Assembly: GCF_004343725.1 (NCBI RefSeq)
Contig: NZ_PTQW01000019.1
Span: 1,687 to 60,128 of the forward strand
Direction of reading: 5' to 3'
DNA from: Treponema sp. J25
GTDB taxonomy: Bacteria; Spirochaetota; Spirochaetia; Treponematales; Breznakiellaceae
DNA: 58,442 bases
The notes below the pieces were generated by a model, which saw only the letters and a program-made list of their open reading frames with translations, searched no databases and was not told where the DNA came from. Shown here in pieces: positions 35,155 to 45,269 of this stretch; position 1 is the first letter of the stretch, and the number at the start of each line of letters is the position of its first letter. The position numbers and the translations under genes were made by a program.

Positions 35155-35901
35155 ATGAGACAGTATTTTATTGCCGGTAACTGGAAGATGCATAAAACAA
35201 GGCAAGAGGCGGCAGAGCTTGCCCAGGCCCTGGTGGCCCAACTAAAGGACGGAAAACACAAGTACCTCGTGGCTCCTAGCTTCACCCTCCTGGAAACGGT
35301 AGGGAAAATCGTGGCGGGGACCAATATTATGCTGGGAGCCCAGAACATGGCCCCAGAGGAACAGGGCGCTCATACCGGGGAAGTGTCGGTGCTCCAGCTT
35401 AAGGACCTGGGCGTGCAGGCGGTTATTCTTGGACACAGTGAGCGGCGCCATCTTTACAAAGAGGATGATGCACTTATCAACAAGAAGGTTAAATTAGCCC
35501 TTAAGCATGACCTTGAGGTAATCCTCTGTGTGGGGGAACTCCTCGAAGAACGGGAAGCCGGTAAGGCCGAAGCGGTCTGTGAAACCCAGACGGTTCAGGG
35601 GCTTGCGGGAGTCACCGCAGAAGAACTGAAGCGGGTTACCATCGCCTATGAGCCCGTGTGGGCTATCGGCACTGGAAAAACCGCAACCCCCGAAGATGCG
35701 GATGCTATTCATGCCTTTATTCGAAAGGTAATTGCCCGTTTGTATGGAGAAGAGGCGGCAAAGAAAATTTGTATCCAGTACGGAGGCTCGGTAAAGCCCG
35801 AGAATGCGGCCCAACTCATGGCTAAACCAAACATCGATGGGGCACTGGTCGGGGGAGCATCTCTTAAGGCTGATACCTTTGTGCCGATTGCCAAGTTTTA
35901 A
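35155..35901 (+). CDS. tpiA: Triosephosphate isomerase
   Basis: TIM, 248 aa, interconverting dihydroxyacetone phosphate and glyceraldehyde 3-phosphate. Conserved FIAGNWKMHKT carries the active-site Asn/Lys. The catalytic His94 is in VILGHSERR and Glu166 in AYEPVWAIGTGKTA, the start of the mobile loop. The phosphate-binding IQYGGSVKPENA and DGALVGGASLK are intact. Length is normal. AAGGAG precedes ATG 35155. A terminator after pgk and another after tpiA bracket the gene, so it may have its own expression level. Confidence 0.97.
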   Translation: MRQYFIAGNWKMHKTRQEAAELAQALVAQLKDGKHKYLVAPSFTLLETVGKIVAGTNIMLGAQNMAPEEQGAHTGEVSVLQLKDLGVQAVILGHSERRHLYKEDDALINKKVKLALKHDLEVILCVGELLEEREAGKAEAVCETQTVQGLAGVTAEELKRVTIAYEPVWAIGTGKTATPEDADAIHAFIRKVIARLYGEEAAKKICIQYGGSVKPENAAQLMAKPNIDGALVGGASLKADTFVPIAKF

Positions 35902-35909
35902 AAAAAATG

Positions 35910-35954
35910 GGCAGGGGGTTGTTGCTTGTGGCAAAGGAACCCCCTGCCATTCTT
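35910..35954 (+). terminator. Strong intrinsic terminator after tpiA
   Basis: GGCAGGGGGTT (35910-35920) pairs perfectly over 11 bp with AACCCCCTGCC (35938-35948), followed by ATTCTTC. Confidence 0.8.
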
Positions 35955-36105
35955 CTCGATGGTTTTTCTTATACTTAGCAGGGGAGAGGGTTCTTCTGAG
36001 AAGTAAAGGCTCTCTTATAAAAAGTGGCCCTTTTTAACAGGAAAGCCTGAGAGAATATCTTGATAAAAAGGAAACGGCGTTTTTAACAGATTTAAAACAA
36101 AGCCC

Positions 36106-36135
36106 TTGCATAAGAAGAGGCCCCTACGATAGAAT
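36106..36135 (+). promoter_or_regulatory. Promoter of secG
   Basis: TTGCAT (36106-36111), 18 bp, TAGAAT (36130-36135), followed by GGGGAGAG near the ATG at 36169. Confidence 0.45.
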
Positions 36136-36168
36136 GGGGGGTAGTATTTTTGCCATGGGGAGAGATAC

Positions 36169-36597
36169 ATGGGGTTTGTAACTGTTCTACTTTTGGTTAT
36201 GTTTGTGATTGTATCGGTTCTTCTTATTTTAATTGTGCTGGTTCAGGGAGAAGAGGGAGACACCCTTGGAGGCCTGTTTGCCGGCGGGAGTGGATCGGCG
36301 TTTGGGTCTCGATCAGGTAATATCCTTACAAAAACTACTTCTATTCTGGGGGCCCTTTTCCTTATTCTTGCATTTTCTCTTGCCCTGGTGAATCGTTCTG
36401 GGGGCGATCGAGGTCTTGAAGCTACCCCTAAACAGATAGAAAAATCGGGTACCTCCGAATGGTGGAATGAAAATACCGCTTCCCAGAGTGGGGATAGTGC
36501 CACTTCGGAAAGTGGTGCACCGCTTCAAACGGAACAGACCCCGGGGAACTCTGAAACGAGTCCTGTTCCGGCAGAGACGAATCCTGCTCGTCAATGA
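36169..36597 (+). CDS. secG: Preprotein translocase subunit SecG
   Basis: SecG, 142 aa, the small SecYEG subunit. Two transmembrane helices (about 3-25 and 57-77) flank the conserved loop VLVQGEEGDTLGGLFAGGSGSAFG and RSGNILTKTTSILGALF. The C-terminal about 60 residues are a Ser/Thr/Glu/Pro-rich tail, longer than in E. coli, of unknown purpose. GGGGAGAG lies before ATG 36169. It may be cotranscribed with the EIIA-like gene 38 bp downstream. Confidence 0.93.
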   Translation: MGFVTVLLLVMFVIVSVLLILIVLVQGEEGDTLGGLFAGGSGSAFGSRSGNILTKTTSILGALFLILAFSLALVNRSGGDRGLEATPKQIEKSGTSEWWNENTASQSGDSATSESGAPLQTEQTPGNSETSPVPAETNPARQ

Positions 36598-36635
36598 GAT
36601 CCTGGTTACCCTCTGAAACAGGGAGGTAGGCGGCT

Positions 36636-37109
36636 ATGTTGCTATGCGAGGTATTTTCGCCTGATCTTATTAAAGTAGGTCTTGAAGCGGAAAACAAAGA
36701 TGAAGTTTTTGAAGAAATGGTGGATTTTTTCTGCCAGGCCCGGAATTTTCTTCATCGGAAAGAATTATTAGCCGCCATCTGGGATCGGGAATCCAAAATG
36801 TCCACAGGGATAAAAAAAGGGATTGCCATTCCCCACGGTAAGACCGATGTGATTGATCATGTGTCGGGGGTATTGGGGATATCAAAAAAGGGGATCGAGT
36901 ACGAAGCCCTTGATGGGGAGCCGGTATACCTTCTTTTTATGATGTTTGCGCCAAGCCGGGATTCGGAAAAACATTTGCGGCTTTTAAAACGCTTGGCGGA
37001 ACTACTGGATATGCCAGAGTTCTATACTGAACTGATAGCCCAGAAGACACCCCAGGGGGCACACGAGGTAATAAAAAAATATGAGGAACGGCTCATTGCC
37101 CTGACCTAA
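36636..37109 (+). CDS. ptsN: PTS EIIA (fructose/nitrogen type) domain protein
   Basis: A 157-aa PTS EIIA domain of the mannitol-fructose/EIIANtr class, a phosphate-accepting signalling protein. The phosphorylation site is H67 in GIAIPHGKTD. MSTGIKKG before it and the C-terminal LLKRLAELLDMPEFYTEL are typical. No EIIB or EIIC is nearby, which favours a regulatory EIIANtr-like role rather than sugar transport. It lies 11 bp upstream of the A/V-ATPase genes, so it may be the first gene of that operon; a link between PTS signalling and ion pumping is an inference from position. Confidence 0.85.
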   Translation: MLLCEVFSPDLIKVGLEAENKDEVFEEMVDFFCQARNFLHRKELLAAIWDRESKMSTGIKKGIAIPHGKTDVIDHVSGVLGISKKGIEYEALDGEPVYLLFMMFAPSRDSEKHLRLLKRLAELLDMPEFYTELIAQKTPQGAHEVIKKYEERLIALT

Positions 37110-37120
37110 CGAGGAACCCC

Positions 37121-37435
37121 ATGGAACACCTAGCAGTGATGCATCATTTGCTGGATATCGAAAACCAGGCGGCTCAACTGGTAGCAGATGCCCAGAAAGA
37201 AGCGGACCGACGGATCCAGGAAAAGGAAGAGGAACTGCGAAAACACTATGAGCAGGTGTACCGGGAAGAGGCGAATAAGTGGGAAGAGGAGTATCAGCGT
37301 CGTTTAGAGGAATTACAAAATGAATATCGCCGTCTTCTTGCTGATTATGAGCGTGAGCTAGAAGGACGGACAACAGATATAACCACCTTTTGTAAAACCG
37401 TGGAAACCTACCTGTTCGAGGGGCAGAAAGCATGA
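37121..37435 (+). CDS. A/V-type ATPase stalk subunit G/H-like coiled coil
   Basis: A 104-aa almost wholly charged, helical protein (AQKEADRRIQEKEEELRKHYEQ and similar stretches). It fits the small peripheral-stalk subunit (G, or H in archaeal naming) that pairs with subunit E. Sequence identity of these subunits is low, so the call rests on size, coiled-coil pattern and its place as first gene of the ATPase set. It overlaps the subunit C gene by 4 bp (ATGA). Confidence 0.7.
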   Translation: MEHLAVMHHLLDIENQAAQLVADAQKEADRRIQEKEEELRKHYEQVYREEANKWEEEYQRRLEELQNEYRRLLADYERELEGRTTDITTFCKTVETYLFEGQKA

Positions 37436-38493
37436 TGATTACCTCAGAACGGGCCTATACCTATGCAAAAGCCAGTGGCATCATTGGTAAGTCCTTTCTG
37501 AGAAAACGAATGCAAGAATTAGCGGCCGTAAGCCGTCTGAATGAATTGGATCGGCTGGTGTTTGGCGAAAAGGCCCGGGAACTTCCGGAACGGGCCCTTT
37601 TATTTGATCTCCAGCGTCGCATCATGCAGCGAACCGCGGAGGAAATCTTGAATCTTGTAAAACAGGCCTTTCCTCGGTTTTTAGCCCAGGAGTTGCCTGT
37701 ACCACAGGCCATGCCGCCGAATCTCAGGCTTATCCAGCTATGTGTTCAGAGTTATGAGTATCAGGATCTCAAAATGGTGCTTACCTCCCTTGCTAAGGGG
37801 GAGCAAACAGCGCCATTTCATATCGATATTGCTCCCTTTGGAAGCATTGATTTTTCCGCATATCCCCATCTCGAGCGGATGGTACGGAATTCTGAGTTCT
37901 CCTGGTTAGTGGAAAAAGGCCCGGTGTATCAGAATCAGAACCTTGTCCTTTCTCTTCAGAATGAATTGGACCGAAGGTATTACCACCTTCTGTGGGAGGC
38001 GGTGCAGCGCCTTGCTTATTCCGAGAAAGGGCCAGTGGAGGATCTCCTTCGGCGGGAAATAGAGTATAAAAATTTTCAGTGGGCCCTGCGGCTTAAGATT
38101 TATTTTGATGTGCCTACCGAAGAAATCGAAAAACAGCTTATCCAGGAGCAGTATCGCGGTCGTTCCCTTGCCGCAGAGACGATCCGTTGTCTTTCCTTGC
38201 CTGTGGACCAAGCCTCTGCCTGGGCGACAAGTCCCTATTATTTTTTATTGAATAAAGAAACACCCGATACTCCCTGGAAACCCGATCCCCGTTTTGTTCA
38301 GCGGCACGCCGCATTAGAGTTGTATCACCGGGCCTGGCGCTATTTTCGGCGTTATCCTTTTTCTCTCAGCGCCCTGGTGTGTTTTATCAAGCTAAAGCAA
38401 TTTGAAGAGGATCTCCTTATAAGCCTTTCTGAAGGTCTTGCCCTGGGTTTTTCAGGAAAAGAGGTCTTGCAGGAATTGGAGGTGTCCCCGTGA
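37432..38493 (+). CDS. atpC: A/V-type ATPase subunit C (d-like)
   Basis: A 353-aa helical protein corresponding to subunit C/d, the cap that joins the central stalk to the membrane ring. It contains repeated three-helix segments, for example YTYAKASGIIGKSFL, ELDRRYYHLLWEAVQRLA and ALELYHRAWRYFRRYPFSL. The family is weakly conserved but the length (330-355) and the gene position are right. It starts within the stop of the G-like gene and its stop overlaps the GTG of subunit I. Confidence 0.8.
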   Translation: MMITSERAYTYAKASGIIGKSFLRKRMQELAAVSRLNELDRLVFGEKARELPERALLFDLQRRIMQRTAEEILNLVKQAFPRFLAQELPVPQAMPPNLRLIQLCVQSYEYQDLKMVLTSLAKGEQTAPFHIDIAPFGSIDFSAYPHLERMVRNSEFSWLVEKGPVYQNQNLVLSLQNELDRRYYHLLWEAVQRLAYSEKGPVEDLLRREIEYKNFQWALRLKIYFDVPTEEIEKQLIQEQYRGRSLAAETIRCLSLPVDQASAWATSPYYFLLNKETPDTPWKPDPRFVQRHAALELYHRAWRYFRRYPFSLSALVCFIKLKQFEEDLLISLSEGLALGFSGKEVLQELEVSP

Positions 38494-40583
38494 TACGCCC
38501 GAAACCAATGAAATACGTAGAAATTACCCTGCTTGCGCGAGACGTGGACCGGGTTCTGGAACAGTTAGGGAAGATGGGGGTGCTCCATTTTTCCTTACCA
38601 GAAGGAGAGGAAAGTCCCTCAGAAGAGGCGACCGGATCTTATGCTGAAGAGCTGTCGCGACGGGAAAGCGAAGGGTTGGATAAAAATTCTCGGGCAACAA
38701 AGGGGACAACATCTCAGCCTTCGGTGTTAGAAAAGATAGAGGAACAGATTCGACAACTGGGGGACCTTGCTTCGTATTTAAAAATTGCGCTCTCCTTTGA
38801 ACCCTCGGAAGTAAGTGCCCTTCCTACCGCGGAGGATGAACTTTTTCTTAGGGAACTGGCCCAACGGATAGAAAAACTGCGGGAAGAAGAACAACAGGTG
38901 CTCTCCAAAAAACAAACCATCGAAGAAGCCCTCCGGGAGGCCCGGGCTTTTGCGGGACTTCGCAGTCCCTTCCAGGATATGGAACAGTTGTCCTATCTTA
39001 CCCTGCGGATTGGGAAGCTCGATATGCACCAGCTTCCCCTGATTCAAGAAGCCCTTGGAGAACGGGCGGTGGTGGTTCCCCTGGGTGATGGGGAACGGGT
39101 CATTGCGGCCTCTTCCCGAAAGGGACGTTTTGCCCTGGATTCGGAACTTAAAAAGGCGGGTTTTGTGGCGCTCAAAGTCCCCGAGGGCTTTACGGGGGTT
39201 CCGGAAGAAATGATTCAGGGCTTGGAAACCTCGGTTCAAGAACTGGATATGCGTTTGAAGGAACTCGTCGAGTTAAAAGAACAGTTGGTGGAAGAGGTGG
39301 GCCCCCAGCTTGAGCGTCTTGCTGCTTCCTTTGGGATGGCAAAGGTAGTAGAAAATTTGAAAAGTCACCTCGTGAGTACCAGTAATGCCTACACCCTTTC
39401 CGGCTGGATCCCGGCGGATGTGGTGTACCAGGTATTCCATGCCCTGGTTCACCTTACGGATGGCAGGATTGCCTTTCGTTCCTATGATCCGGAGGAAATT
39501 CCGGCGGTGCAAAAGGGAAAAGAGAAGGTCCCCGTCGTTATGGACCATGGGGCCTTTGTGCGAGGCTTTGAGAGGGTAGTATTTTCCTACGGTGCTCCCC
39601 TGTATGGCAGTATCGACCCCACCCCCTTTGTGGCATTTTTCTTTACCCTGCTCTTTGGCATCATGTTTGGCGACCTCGGTCAAGGGGCAATTCTCTTTTT
39701 ATTGGGCCTTTTGATCCAGAAGGCCAAAAAGGGTTTCCTGAGCCGTTTTAAAAAATATGGAAGTCCCCTTGTGGCGGTAGGGGTCGCCGCTATGATAGTG
39801 GGCCTTTTGGATGGAGAGGTTTTTGCCAATGAACAACTCCTTATTCGTCCTACCAGGGCAATCACGGGCTTTTTAACCGGGCATCCGGTGGACCGGATTA
39901 TTACCCTTATGCCTGAAAAGGGAAACCTGGAAAAACTTTTTATATTCTTTGGCTTTACCCTGGGCGTTGGGGTCCTGATTAATTCGGTGGGATTGATTAT
40001 CAACATCGTAAATAAATGGACCTTTAAAAAATACGAAGAGGCCCTTTTTGCGAAAACCGGTCTTGCGGGGGCCCTGTTCTTCTGGTATGCCCTGTATCTT
40101 GGCATTCGAGTGGGGGTACTGCACGATGCTATTCACTGGTTTGATGGGCTGGGCCTCGGGCTTCCGCTCCTCGCCCTTTTCTTTGGTCCCCTCCTGTGGC
40201 GATTCCTTAATGGCCAGAAGCCGCTTTTTGAGCATGGCGCGATGGCCTTTGTTATGGAGGGCTTTGTTCAGATCCTTGAAACCCTTTCGGGCTATATTTC
40301 AAACACCGTGAGTTTTCTGCGGGTGGGCGCCTTTGCCCTATCCCATGCGGTCCTTTCCTTTATCGTTTTCTCTCTGGCTTCCATGTTGGCCCGCCAGGGG
40401 GGAGTCGGTTCGGTGGGGGGCCTGGTAGTTATGATCCTCGGTAATGGGATTATTATTCTTCTTGAGGGAATGATCGTGGCCATCCAGGTGGTGCGATTAC
40501 AATATTATGAATTCTTTAGCAAATTTTTTACTGAAACCGGGGTGGAGTACGATCCGTTTCGGTTTAAGAGGGAGGTTGCCTGA
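38490..40583 (+). CDS. atpI: A/V-type ATPase subunit I (a subunit)
   Basis: A 697-aa subunit I/a, forming the ion half-channels. The N-terminal cytoplasmic half (1-350) is coiled-coil rich and includes a charged segment (EEGESPSEEATGSY). The C-terminal half has about seven or eight helices, starting TPFVAFFFTLLFGIMFGDLGQGAILF and including FVQILETLSGYISNTVSFLRVGAFALSHAVL, which holds the conserved Arg that faces the ring. The start is GTG 38490, with GGAGGT 6 bp upstream; ATG 38508 has no site. Its stop overlaps the subunit K ATG (TGATG). Confidence 0.93.
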   Translation: MIRPKPMKYVEITLLARDVDRVLEQLGKMGVLHFSLPEGEESPSEEATGSYAEELSRRESEGLDKNSRATKGTTSQPSVLEKIEEQIRQLGDLASYLKIALSFEPSEVSALPTAEDELFLRELAQRIEKLREEEQQVLSKKQTIEEALREARAFAGLRSPFQDMEQLSYLTLRIGKLDMHQLPLIQEALGERAVVVPLGDGERVIAASSRKGRFALDSELKKAGFVALKVPEGFTGVPEEMIQGLETSVQELDMRLKELVELKEQLVEEVGPQLERLAASFGMAKVVENLKSHLVSTSNAYTLSGWIPADVVYQVFHALVHLTDGRIAFRSYDPEEIPAVQKGKEKVPVVMDHGAFVRGFERVVFSYGAPLYGSIDPTPFVAFFFTLLFGIMFGDLGQGAILFLLGLLIQKAKKGFLSRFKKYGSPLVAVGVAAMIVGLLDGEVFANEQLLIRPTRAITGFLTGHPVDRIITLMPEKGNLEKLFIFFGFTLGVGVLINSVGLIINIVNKWTFKKYEEALFAKTGLAGALFFWYALYLGIRVGVLHDAIHWFDGLGLGLPLLALFFGPLLWRFLNGQKPLFEHGAMAFVMEGFVQILETLSGYISNTVSFLRVGAFALSHAVLSFIVFSLASMLARQGGVGSVGGLVVMILGNGIIILLEGMIVAIQVVRLQYYEFFSKFFTETGVEYDPFRFKREVA

Positions 40584-40939
40584 TGAAGCGTCTCGTTATG
40601 ATCATGACCCTTGTACTGCTAGCGGGTTTTGTCTCGTTCCTGGGGGCCCAGACCGCCGAGGGGGCTGGAACAGGAGGAGGGGAAACAACGACTCAGGAAA
40701 AGTCGGTACAAAAAGAAACCAGTCAGGGACAAATCCCCTGGAAGTACTTTGCCGCAGCCCTGGCGGTGGGGATCTCCTCTATTGCGGGAGGAATTGCGGT
40801 GGGGCAGATTGGATCTGCAGCTATGGGTGCCATGAGTGAAAATCCTGAACTATCCGGAAAAGCCCTACCGTACGCGGGTCTTGCGGAAGGGATCTGTTTG
40901 TGGGGTTTCTTGGTGGCCCTTTTTATTCTTTTGTTGTGA
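40583..40939 (+). CDS. atpK: A/V-type ATPase proteolipid subunit K, two-helix form
   Basis: A 118-aa rotor-ring subunit. Residues 1-22 look like a signal peptide (LVMIMTLVLLAGFVSFLGAQ), then a Gly/Thr/Glu/Gln-rich stretch (23-50). A single helical hairpin follows: WKYFAAALAVGISSIAGGIAVG and YAGLAEGICLWGFLVALFILLL. The ion-binding Glu is in GLAEGI. Many bacterial K subunits (Enterococcus) have four helices; this one has one hairpin, as in Thermus. Whether the ring carries H+ or Na+ cannot be told from sequence by eye. Confidence 0.9.
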   Translation: MKRLVMIMTLVLLAGFVSFLGAQTAEGAGTGGGETTTQEKSVQKETSQGQIPWKYFAAALAVGISSIAGGIAVGQIGSAAMGAMSENPELSGKALPYAGLAEGICLWGFLVALFILLL

Positions 40940-40949
40940 TAGGTTCGCG

Positions 40950-41291
40950 GTGGACTACTTTTTTATTGGGGAAGCGGAACTGGTCACGGCCTTCCAGTTT
41001 GTAGGAGTTTCGGGAAAGGCCGTGGATACGGCCGCAGAGGCCCGTTCCATTTTTAAACAGCTTACGGAGGGCCTGGTTCCGGAACTTGGTTTTGCAAAAC
41101 CTACCATCGAGCCCTGTAAGGTACTCATCATTACTGAGGAAGTGGCGGAGTGGCTTGGTGATGACCTTGTTCAGTGGCAACTGTCGGGGCAGTTTCCCCT
41201 CATTGTGGAATTGCCAGGTTTGCAGGGGCCCCTGGCAGGACACAAAACCCTTATGGAGTCAATCCGGGAGGCCATTGGAATCAGTATTTAA
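40950..41291 (+). CDS. atpF: A/V-type ATPase subunit F
   Basis: A 113-aa subunit F, the small central-stalk protein. The typical start YFFIGEAELVTAFQFVGVSG and the strand-helix pattern KVLIITEEVAEWLG, then FPLIVELPGLQGP, are clear. The start is taken as GTG 40950, where homology begins; the longer frame from 40836 would overlap subunit K. The ribosome site is weak (AGGT). It lies 10 bp after K. Confidence 0.88.
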   Translation: MDYFFIGEAELVTAFQFVGVSGKAVDTAAEARSIFKQLTEGLVPELGFAKPTIEPCKVLIITEEVAEWLGDDLVQWQLSGQFPLIVELPGLQGPLAGHKTLMESIREAIGISI

Positions 41292-41324
41292 AAGATTTCC
41301 CATGGCACGATGTAGGAAGCAAAA

Positions 41325-41942
41325 ATGGAAGAGTTACATTCGACAGAAGCTCTGGATCGAGAAATTTTAGAGGATGCTCGAAAACGGGCGGATAAAATTC
41401 TAAAGGCCGCTGCGGAAACCATTAAGAAACGGGAGCAGGAATGGCAAAGCTGGCTTGAACAGTCCCGTTCTCATTTAAAAGCCCAGTATGAAGAACGGCT
41501 GAAGGCCGCAGAAAAGGAAATCATGTCCCGTCTTCCCTTAGAGAAACGACGGTTTCGTTCCCTCCGGGCCGAGACTCTTTTAAAAAAAGCGATGGATACC
41601 TATATCCAGGGGGTGCCCCGTTCCCAAATTCTTGCCTTGCTTGCCCATCATTTGGAAAAGCGGCTTGCCCCGGTGGTTGCCTCGGCTTCGGAAGAGGTCC
41701 TTGTGTCTTCTGTCGGATTAACCCAGGAGGAATTGGGCATGGTCTTGCAGAAATCCCTGGGGACTATTCCCTGGCGTGTTGCGGAAGCTTCTTTTGCGAG
41801 GGATCCCTATCCTTCCCTGGTGTTGGAAGGTACGGGGTGGCGTATTCGACTTTCTCTGCAGGAACTGGTGGAGGATCTTCTCCTGGAAAAACGGGCGGAA
41901 CTGGCTTCGGCATTGCTTGGCGAGGGGGTGCTCGATGATTGA
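41325..41942 (+). CDS. atpE: A/V-type ATPase subunit E
   Basis: A 205-aa peripheral-stalk subunit E: a long N-terminal helix ([23 protein letters not shown], then a [13 protein letters not shown] stretch) followed by a C-terminal globular domain. AGGAAG lies about 8 bp before ATG 41325. Its stop overlaps the subunit A start by 8 bp. Together with the G-like protein it should form the stator. Confidence 0.9.
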   Translation: MEELHSTEALDREILEDARKRADKILKAAAETIKKREQEWQSWLEQSRSHLKAQYEERLKAAEKEIMSRLPLEKRRFRSLRAETLLKKAMDTYIQGVPRSQILALLAHHLEKRLAPVVASASEEVLVSSVGLTQEELGMVLQKSLGTIPWRVAEASFARDPYPSLVLEGTGWRIRLSLQELVEDLLLEKRAELASALLGEGVLDD

Positions 41943-43764
41943 AAAAAAAGAGACTCCCCTTTCATCCCCCTCCCTCATAGAAGGACGGGTTATTCGAATC
42001 TCGGGGCCGATCGTTCGGGCGGAAGGCCTTGGTAAGGCAGGCCTTTTTGATGTGGTAGAGGTAGGAGAAAAGGGGATTATTGGGGAGATAATTCGCCTTG
42101 AGGGCGACCAGGCGGTTATCCAGGTGTACGAAGATAACACGGGCTTACAGGTTGGTTCTATCGTGCGTTCTACGGGCCGTCCCCTTTCAGTGTTTCTCGG
42201 ACCTGGTCTTATTGGCACCATTTATGATGGGATTCAGCGACCCCTGGATGTGTTGTATCGCCTGTCAGGACCCTTTTTACAGCCGGGAGTTCGGGGCGAA
42301 CCTCTGGACAGCCAGAAACGCTGGCCCTTCACTCCAAACCCGGATCTGGAACGACGGTTGAAACAGGGGGAATCCATCCCCATGCAACCGGGGCTCCTTC
42401 TTGGAACGGTTCAGGAAACTCCCAGTATTACCACGAAGATCCTTGTTCCCCCGAACATGAAGGGAGGAGTGCTTGAACACCTGGCGCCGGAAGGCACCTA
42501 TACGGTGCTTGATGTCATAGCCCGGTCCAGTATGGGCGAGGACATTTCCCTGGGACAATGGTGGCCTGTCCGTCGTCCCCGGCCGGTCCTGAAAAAACTG
42601 GTGCCTGATACCCCCCTGGTAACGGGGTTGCGGGTGATCGATATGTTCTTTCCCCTTTCAAAGGGGGGGACCGCCGCTATTCCCGGTGGTTTTGGGACCG
42701 GCAAGACCATGACCCAGCACGCCATCGCCAAGTGGTGCGACGCGGATGTGATTGTGTACATTGGCTGTGGAGAACGGGGCAACGAGATGACCGAAGTTTT
42801 AAGTGAGTTCCCCCATCTGGTTGATCCCCGGACAGGGCGCTCTCTTATGGAGCGGACCATCCTTATAGCCAATACGTCGAATATGCCCGTGGCTGCCCGG
42901 GAGGTTTCGATATATACGGGAATCACCCTCGCCGAATATTACCGCGATATGGGGTACCATGTGGCTATTATGGCCGATTCCACAAGCCGTTGGGCCGAAG
43001 CCCTCCGGGAGCTTTCAGGAAGAATGGAAGAAATGCCCGCCGAAGAGGGCTTCCCCTCCTATCTTCCTACCCGGCTTGCGGAATTCTATGAACGATCCGG
43101 TCGGGTTACGACCCTGTCGGGGAAAGAGGGGTCGGTAAGTATTATCGGCGCCGTTTCTCCGCCGGGGGGCGATTTTTCAGAACCGGTAACCCAGCATACC
43201 AAACGATTTATCCGATGTTTCTGGGCCCTTGATCGGGACCTTGCCAATGCCCGCCATTATCCCGCTATCAGCTGGAGCGATAGCTACAGCGAATACGCCG
43301 AAGAAATCCGTCCCTGGTGGGAACGGCGTAACCCTGCCTGGGTTTCCTTGCGGCGGGCTGCCCTGGAACTGTTAAAACGGGAACAGCGGCTCCAGGAGAT
43401 TGTGCGCCTCATTGGACCCGATGCCCTTCCCGATGAAGATAGGTTGGTGTTGCTTACGGCGGACATCATTAAAAACGGCTTTCTCCAGCAAAATTCCTTT
43501 GATGAAGTTGATAGGTACTGTGTCCCCGAAAAGCAGGTGAGAATCCTCGACCTTATCATGAAATTCCATGAACGGGCCCTGATGTGCCTTCAGTTAGGGG
43601 CGCCCCTCATAAAAATAACTGAGCTCCCTATTCGGGAACAGCTGGTGCGCCTTAAGAGCCAGGTTCCCAACGATGCCTTAGATCTTCTCAGCGCCATGGA
43701 GCGGGACCTTAAAGGAGCGTTTGATGCCCTGGAAGGGACCTATAAGGCAAAGGAGGTCCTATGA
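41935..43764 (+). CDS. atpA: A/V-type ATPase catalytic subunit A
   Basis: A 609-aa catalytic subunit. N-terminal barrel ([17 protein letters not shown]), the long non-homologous insertion (about 110-190), Walker A GGFGTGKT (253-260), [16 protein letters not shown] with the catalytic Glu, and [15 protein letters not shown]. Length and motifs are complete. ATG 41935 has GAGGGGG upstream; the longer frame from 41776 lies within subunit E. Its stop overlaps the subunit B ATG in ATGA. Confidence 0.97.
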   Translation: MIEKKETPLSSPSLIEGRVIRISGPIVRAEGLGKAGLFDVVEVGEKGIIGEIIRLEGDQAVIQVYEDNTGLQVGSIVRSTGRPLSVFLGPGLIGTIYDGIQRPLDVLYRLSGPFLQPGVRGEPLDSQKRWPFTPNPDLERRLKQGESIPMQPGLLLGTVQETPSITTKILVPPNMKGGVLEHLAPEGTYTVLDVIARSSMGEDISLGQWWPVRRPRPVLKKLVPDTPLVTGLRVIDMFFPLSKGGTAAIPGGFGTGKTMTQHAIAKWCDADVIVYIGCGERGNEMTEVLSEFPHLVDPRTGRSLMERTILIANTSNMPVAAREVSIYTGITLAEYYRDMGYHVAIMADSTSRWAEALRELSGRMEEMPAEEGFPSYLPTRLAEFYERSGRVTTLSGKEGSVSIIGAVSPPGGDFSEPVTQHTKRFIRCFWALDRDLANARHYPAISWSDSYSEYAEEIRPWWERRNPAWVSLRRAALELLKREQRLQEIVRLIGPDALPDEDRLVLLTADIIKNGFLQQNSFDEVDRYCVPEKQVRILDLIMKFHERALMCLQLGAPLIKITELPIREQLVRLKSQVPNDALDLLSAMERDLKGAFDALEGTYKAKEVL

Positions 43765-45269
43765 GAGGAGTAGAGTTCCAGGGATTGCACCGTATCGAAG
43801 GCCCGGTGGTCATTACCCATCGCAGTAAACAGGTAGGATTTGGAGAAATTGTGGCCGTCCTGGATCGTAGTGGGGAACGACGGATTGGTCGGGTTATCGA
43901 TCTCAGCGAGGATTGGGCGGCCATCCAGGTATTTGGTTCTACCACGGGCCTATCCGCGGAAGATTCCCGGGTTGAGTTTCTTTCCCACCCTATGGAACTT
44001 CGGGTTGGTCCTGGGTTGTTAGGACGGGTTTTTGATGGGTTGGGCCGGCCCATCGATGGGTATGGACCGATTTTTTCTTCTGATTTTCGGGATGTGAATG
44101 GGCTTCCTATCAATCCCTATGCCCGGGAATATCCCCGGGATTTCATCCAGACCGGTATTTCTGCCATCGATGGAATGAACACCCTGATTCGGGGACAAAA
44201 GCTTCCTATCTTCTCGGGCAACGGAATGCCCCATAATCGTCTGGCGGCTCAGATTGTGCGACAAGCAAAAATCAGGAGTCAACAGGAGTCCTTTGTGGTG
44301 GTCTTCTGTGCCATGGGGGTAAAATTCGATGTGGCCCGCTACTTCCTGGATGAATTTGAACGGACAGGGGTCCTTGCCAATGTGGTGGTTTTCCTGTCCC
44401 TGGCCGATGCACCTTCCATAGAGCGGCTTATCACACCCCGCTGTGCCCTGACTGCCGCAGAATACCTGGCCTACGATAAGGGAATGCATGTCCTGGTGGT
44501 GATGACCGACATGACCAATTACTGTGAGGCCCTGCGGGAGGTTTCCGCAATTCGGGGAGAAGTGCCCAGCCGCAAGGGATATCCGGGGTATCTCTATTCT
44601 GACCTGGCAAGTCTCTATGAACGGGCTGGAAGAATTAGCACCTCCCCCGGATCTATTACCCAGATTCCTATTCTAACCATGCCCAACGATGATATCAGTC
44701 ACCCCATTCCCGACCTCACCGGCTACATTACGGAAGGACAGATCGTGCTGGATCGGGAATTGTTCCAGCGAGGGGTGTACCCACCGGTGGCGGGGCTCCC
44801 GAGCCTTTCCCGCCTTATGAAAGACGGTATTGGGCCGGGCATGACCCGGGAGGATCACAAGGATGTGGCGAGTCAGCTTTTTGCCGCCTATTCCCGGGTA
44901 AAATCGGTTCGTAACCTGGCAAGTATTATTGGGGAAGAAGAACTTTCGGCCCTCGATAAGCAGTATCTCCAGTTTGGAGAACAGTTTGAACAGAATTTCC
45001 TCTCCCAGGGGGAATACGAGGACCGCAGTATTGAGACTACCCTTGACCTGGGGTGGAAGATGCTTACCCTCTTGCCCCGGGAAGAGCTGGTCCGGATTAA
45101 GGAAGAGTATCTGGAAAAGTACCTTACGCCGCTTCTTTCACAGAAAGGCCAGGGAGGAGATGGATCCCTTCTAAAAGGAAGAAAGGGGGCCTTTGAAGAT
45201 TCAATGGGGGAGCCCCAGGGCGAACCGTTGCCCCTGTCTCTTTCTGAAGATGGTGCAGGGAGGTTCTGA
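43761..45269 (+). CDS. atpB: A/V-type ATPase regulatory subunit B
   Basis: A 502-aa non-catalytic nucleotide-binding subunit. The P-loop position reads [15 protein letters not shown] instead of a Walker A, as in B subunits. [18 protein letters not shown] and [23 protein letters not shown] are canonical. The C-terminal 40 residues ([17 protein letters not shown] and on) form an extra hydrophilic tail beyond the normal end. The stop overlaps subunit D (TGATG). Confidence 0.96.
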   Translation: MRGVEFQGLHRIEGPVVITHRSKQVGFGEIVAVLDRSGERRIGRVIDLSEDWAAIQVFGSTTGLSAEDSRVEFLSHPMELRVGPGLLGRVFDGLGRPIDGYGPIFSSDFRDVNGLPINPYAREYPRDFIQTGISAIDGMNTLIRGQKLPIFSGNGMPHNRLAAQIVRQAKIRSQQESFVVVFCAMGVKFDVARYFLDEFERTGVLANVVVFLSLADAPSIERLITPRCALTAAEYLAYDKGMHVLVVMTDMTNYCEALREVSAIRGEVPSRKGYPGYLYSDLASLYERAGRISTSPGSITQIPILTMPNDDISHPIPDLTGYITEGQIVLDRELFQRGVYPPVAGLPSLSRLMKDGIGPGMTREDHKDVASQLFAAYSRVKSVRNLASIIGEEELSALDKQYLQFGEQFEQNFLSQGEYEDRSIETTLDLGWKMLTLLPREELVRIKEEYLEKYLTPLLSQKGQGGDGSLLKGRKGAFEDSMGEPQGEPLPLSLSEDGAGRF

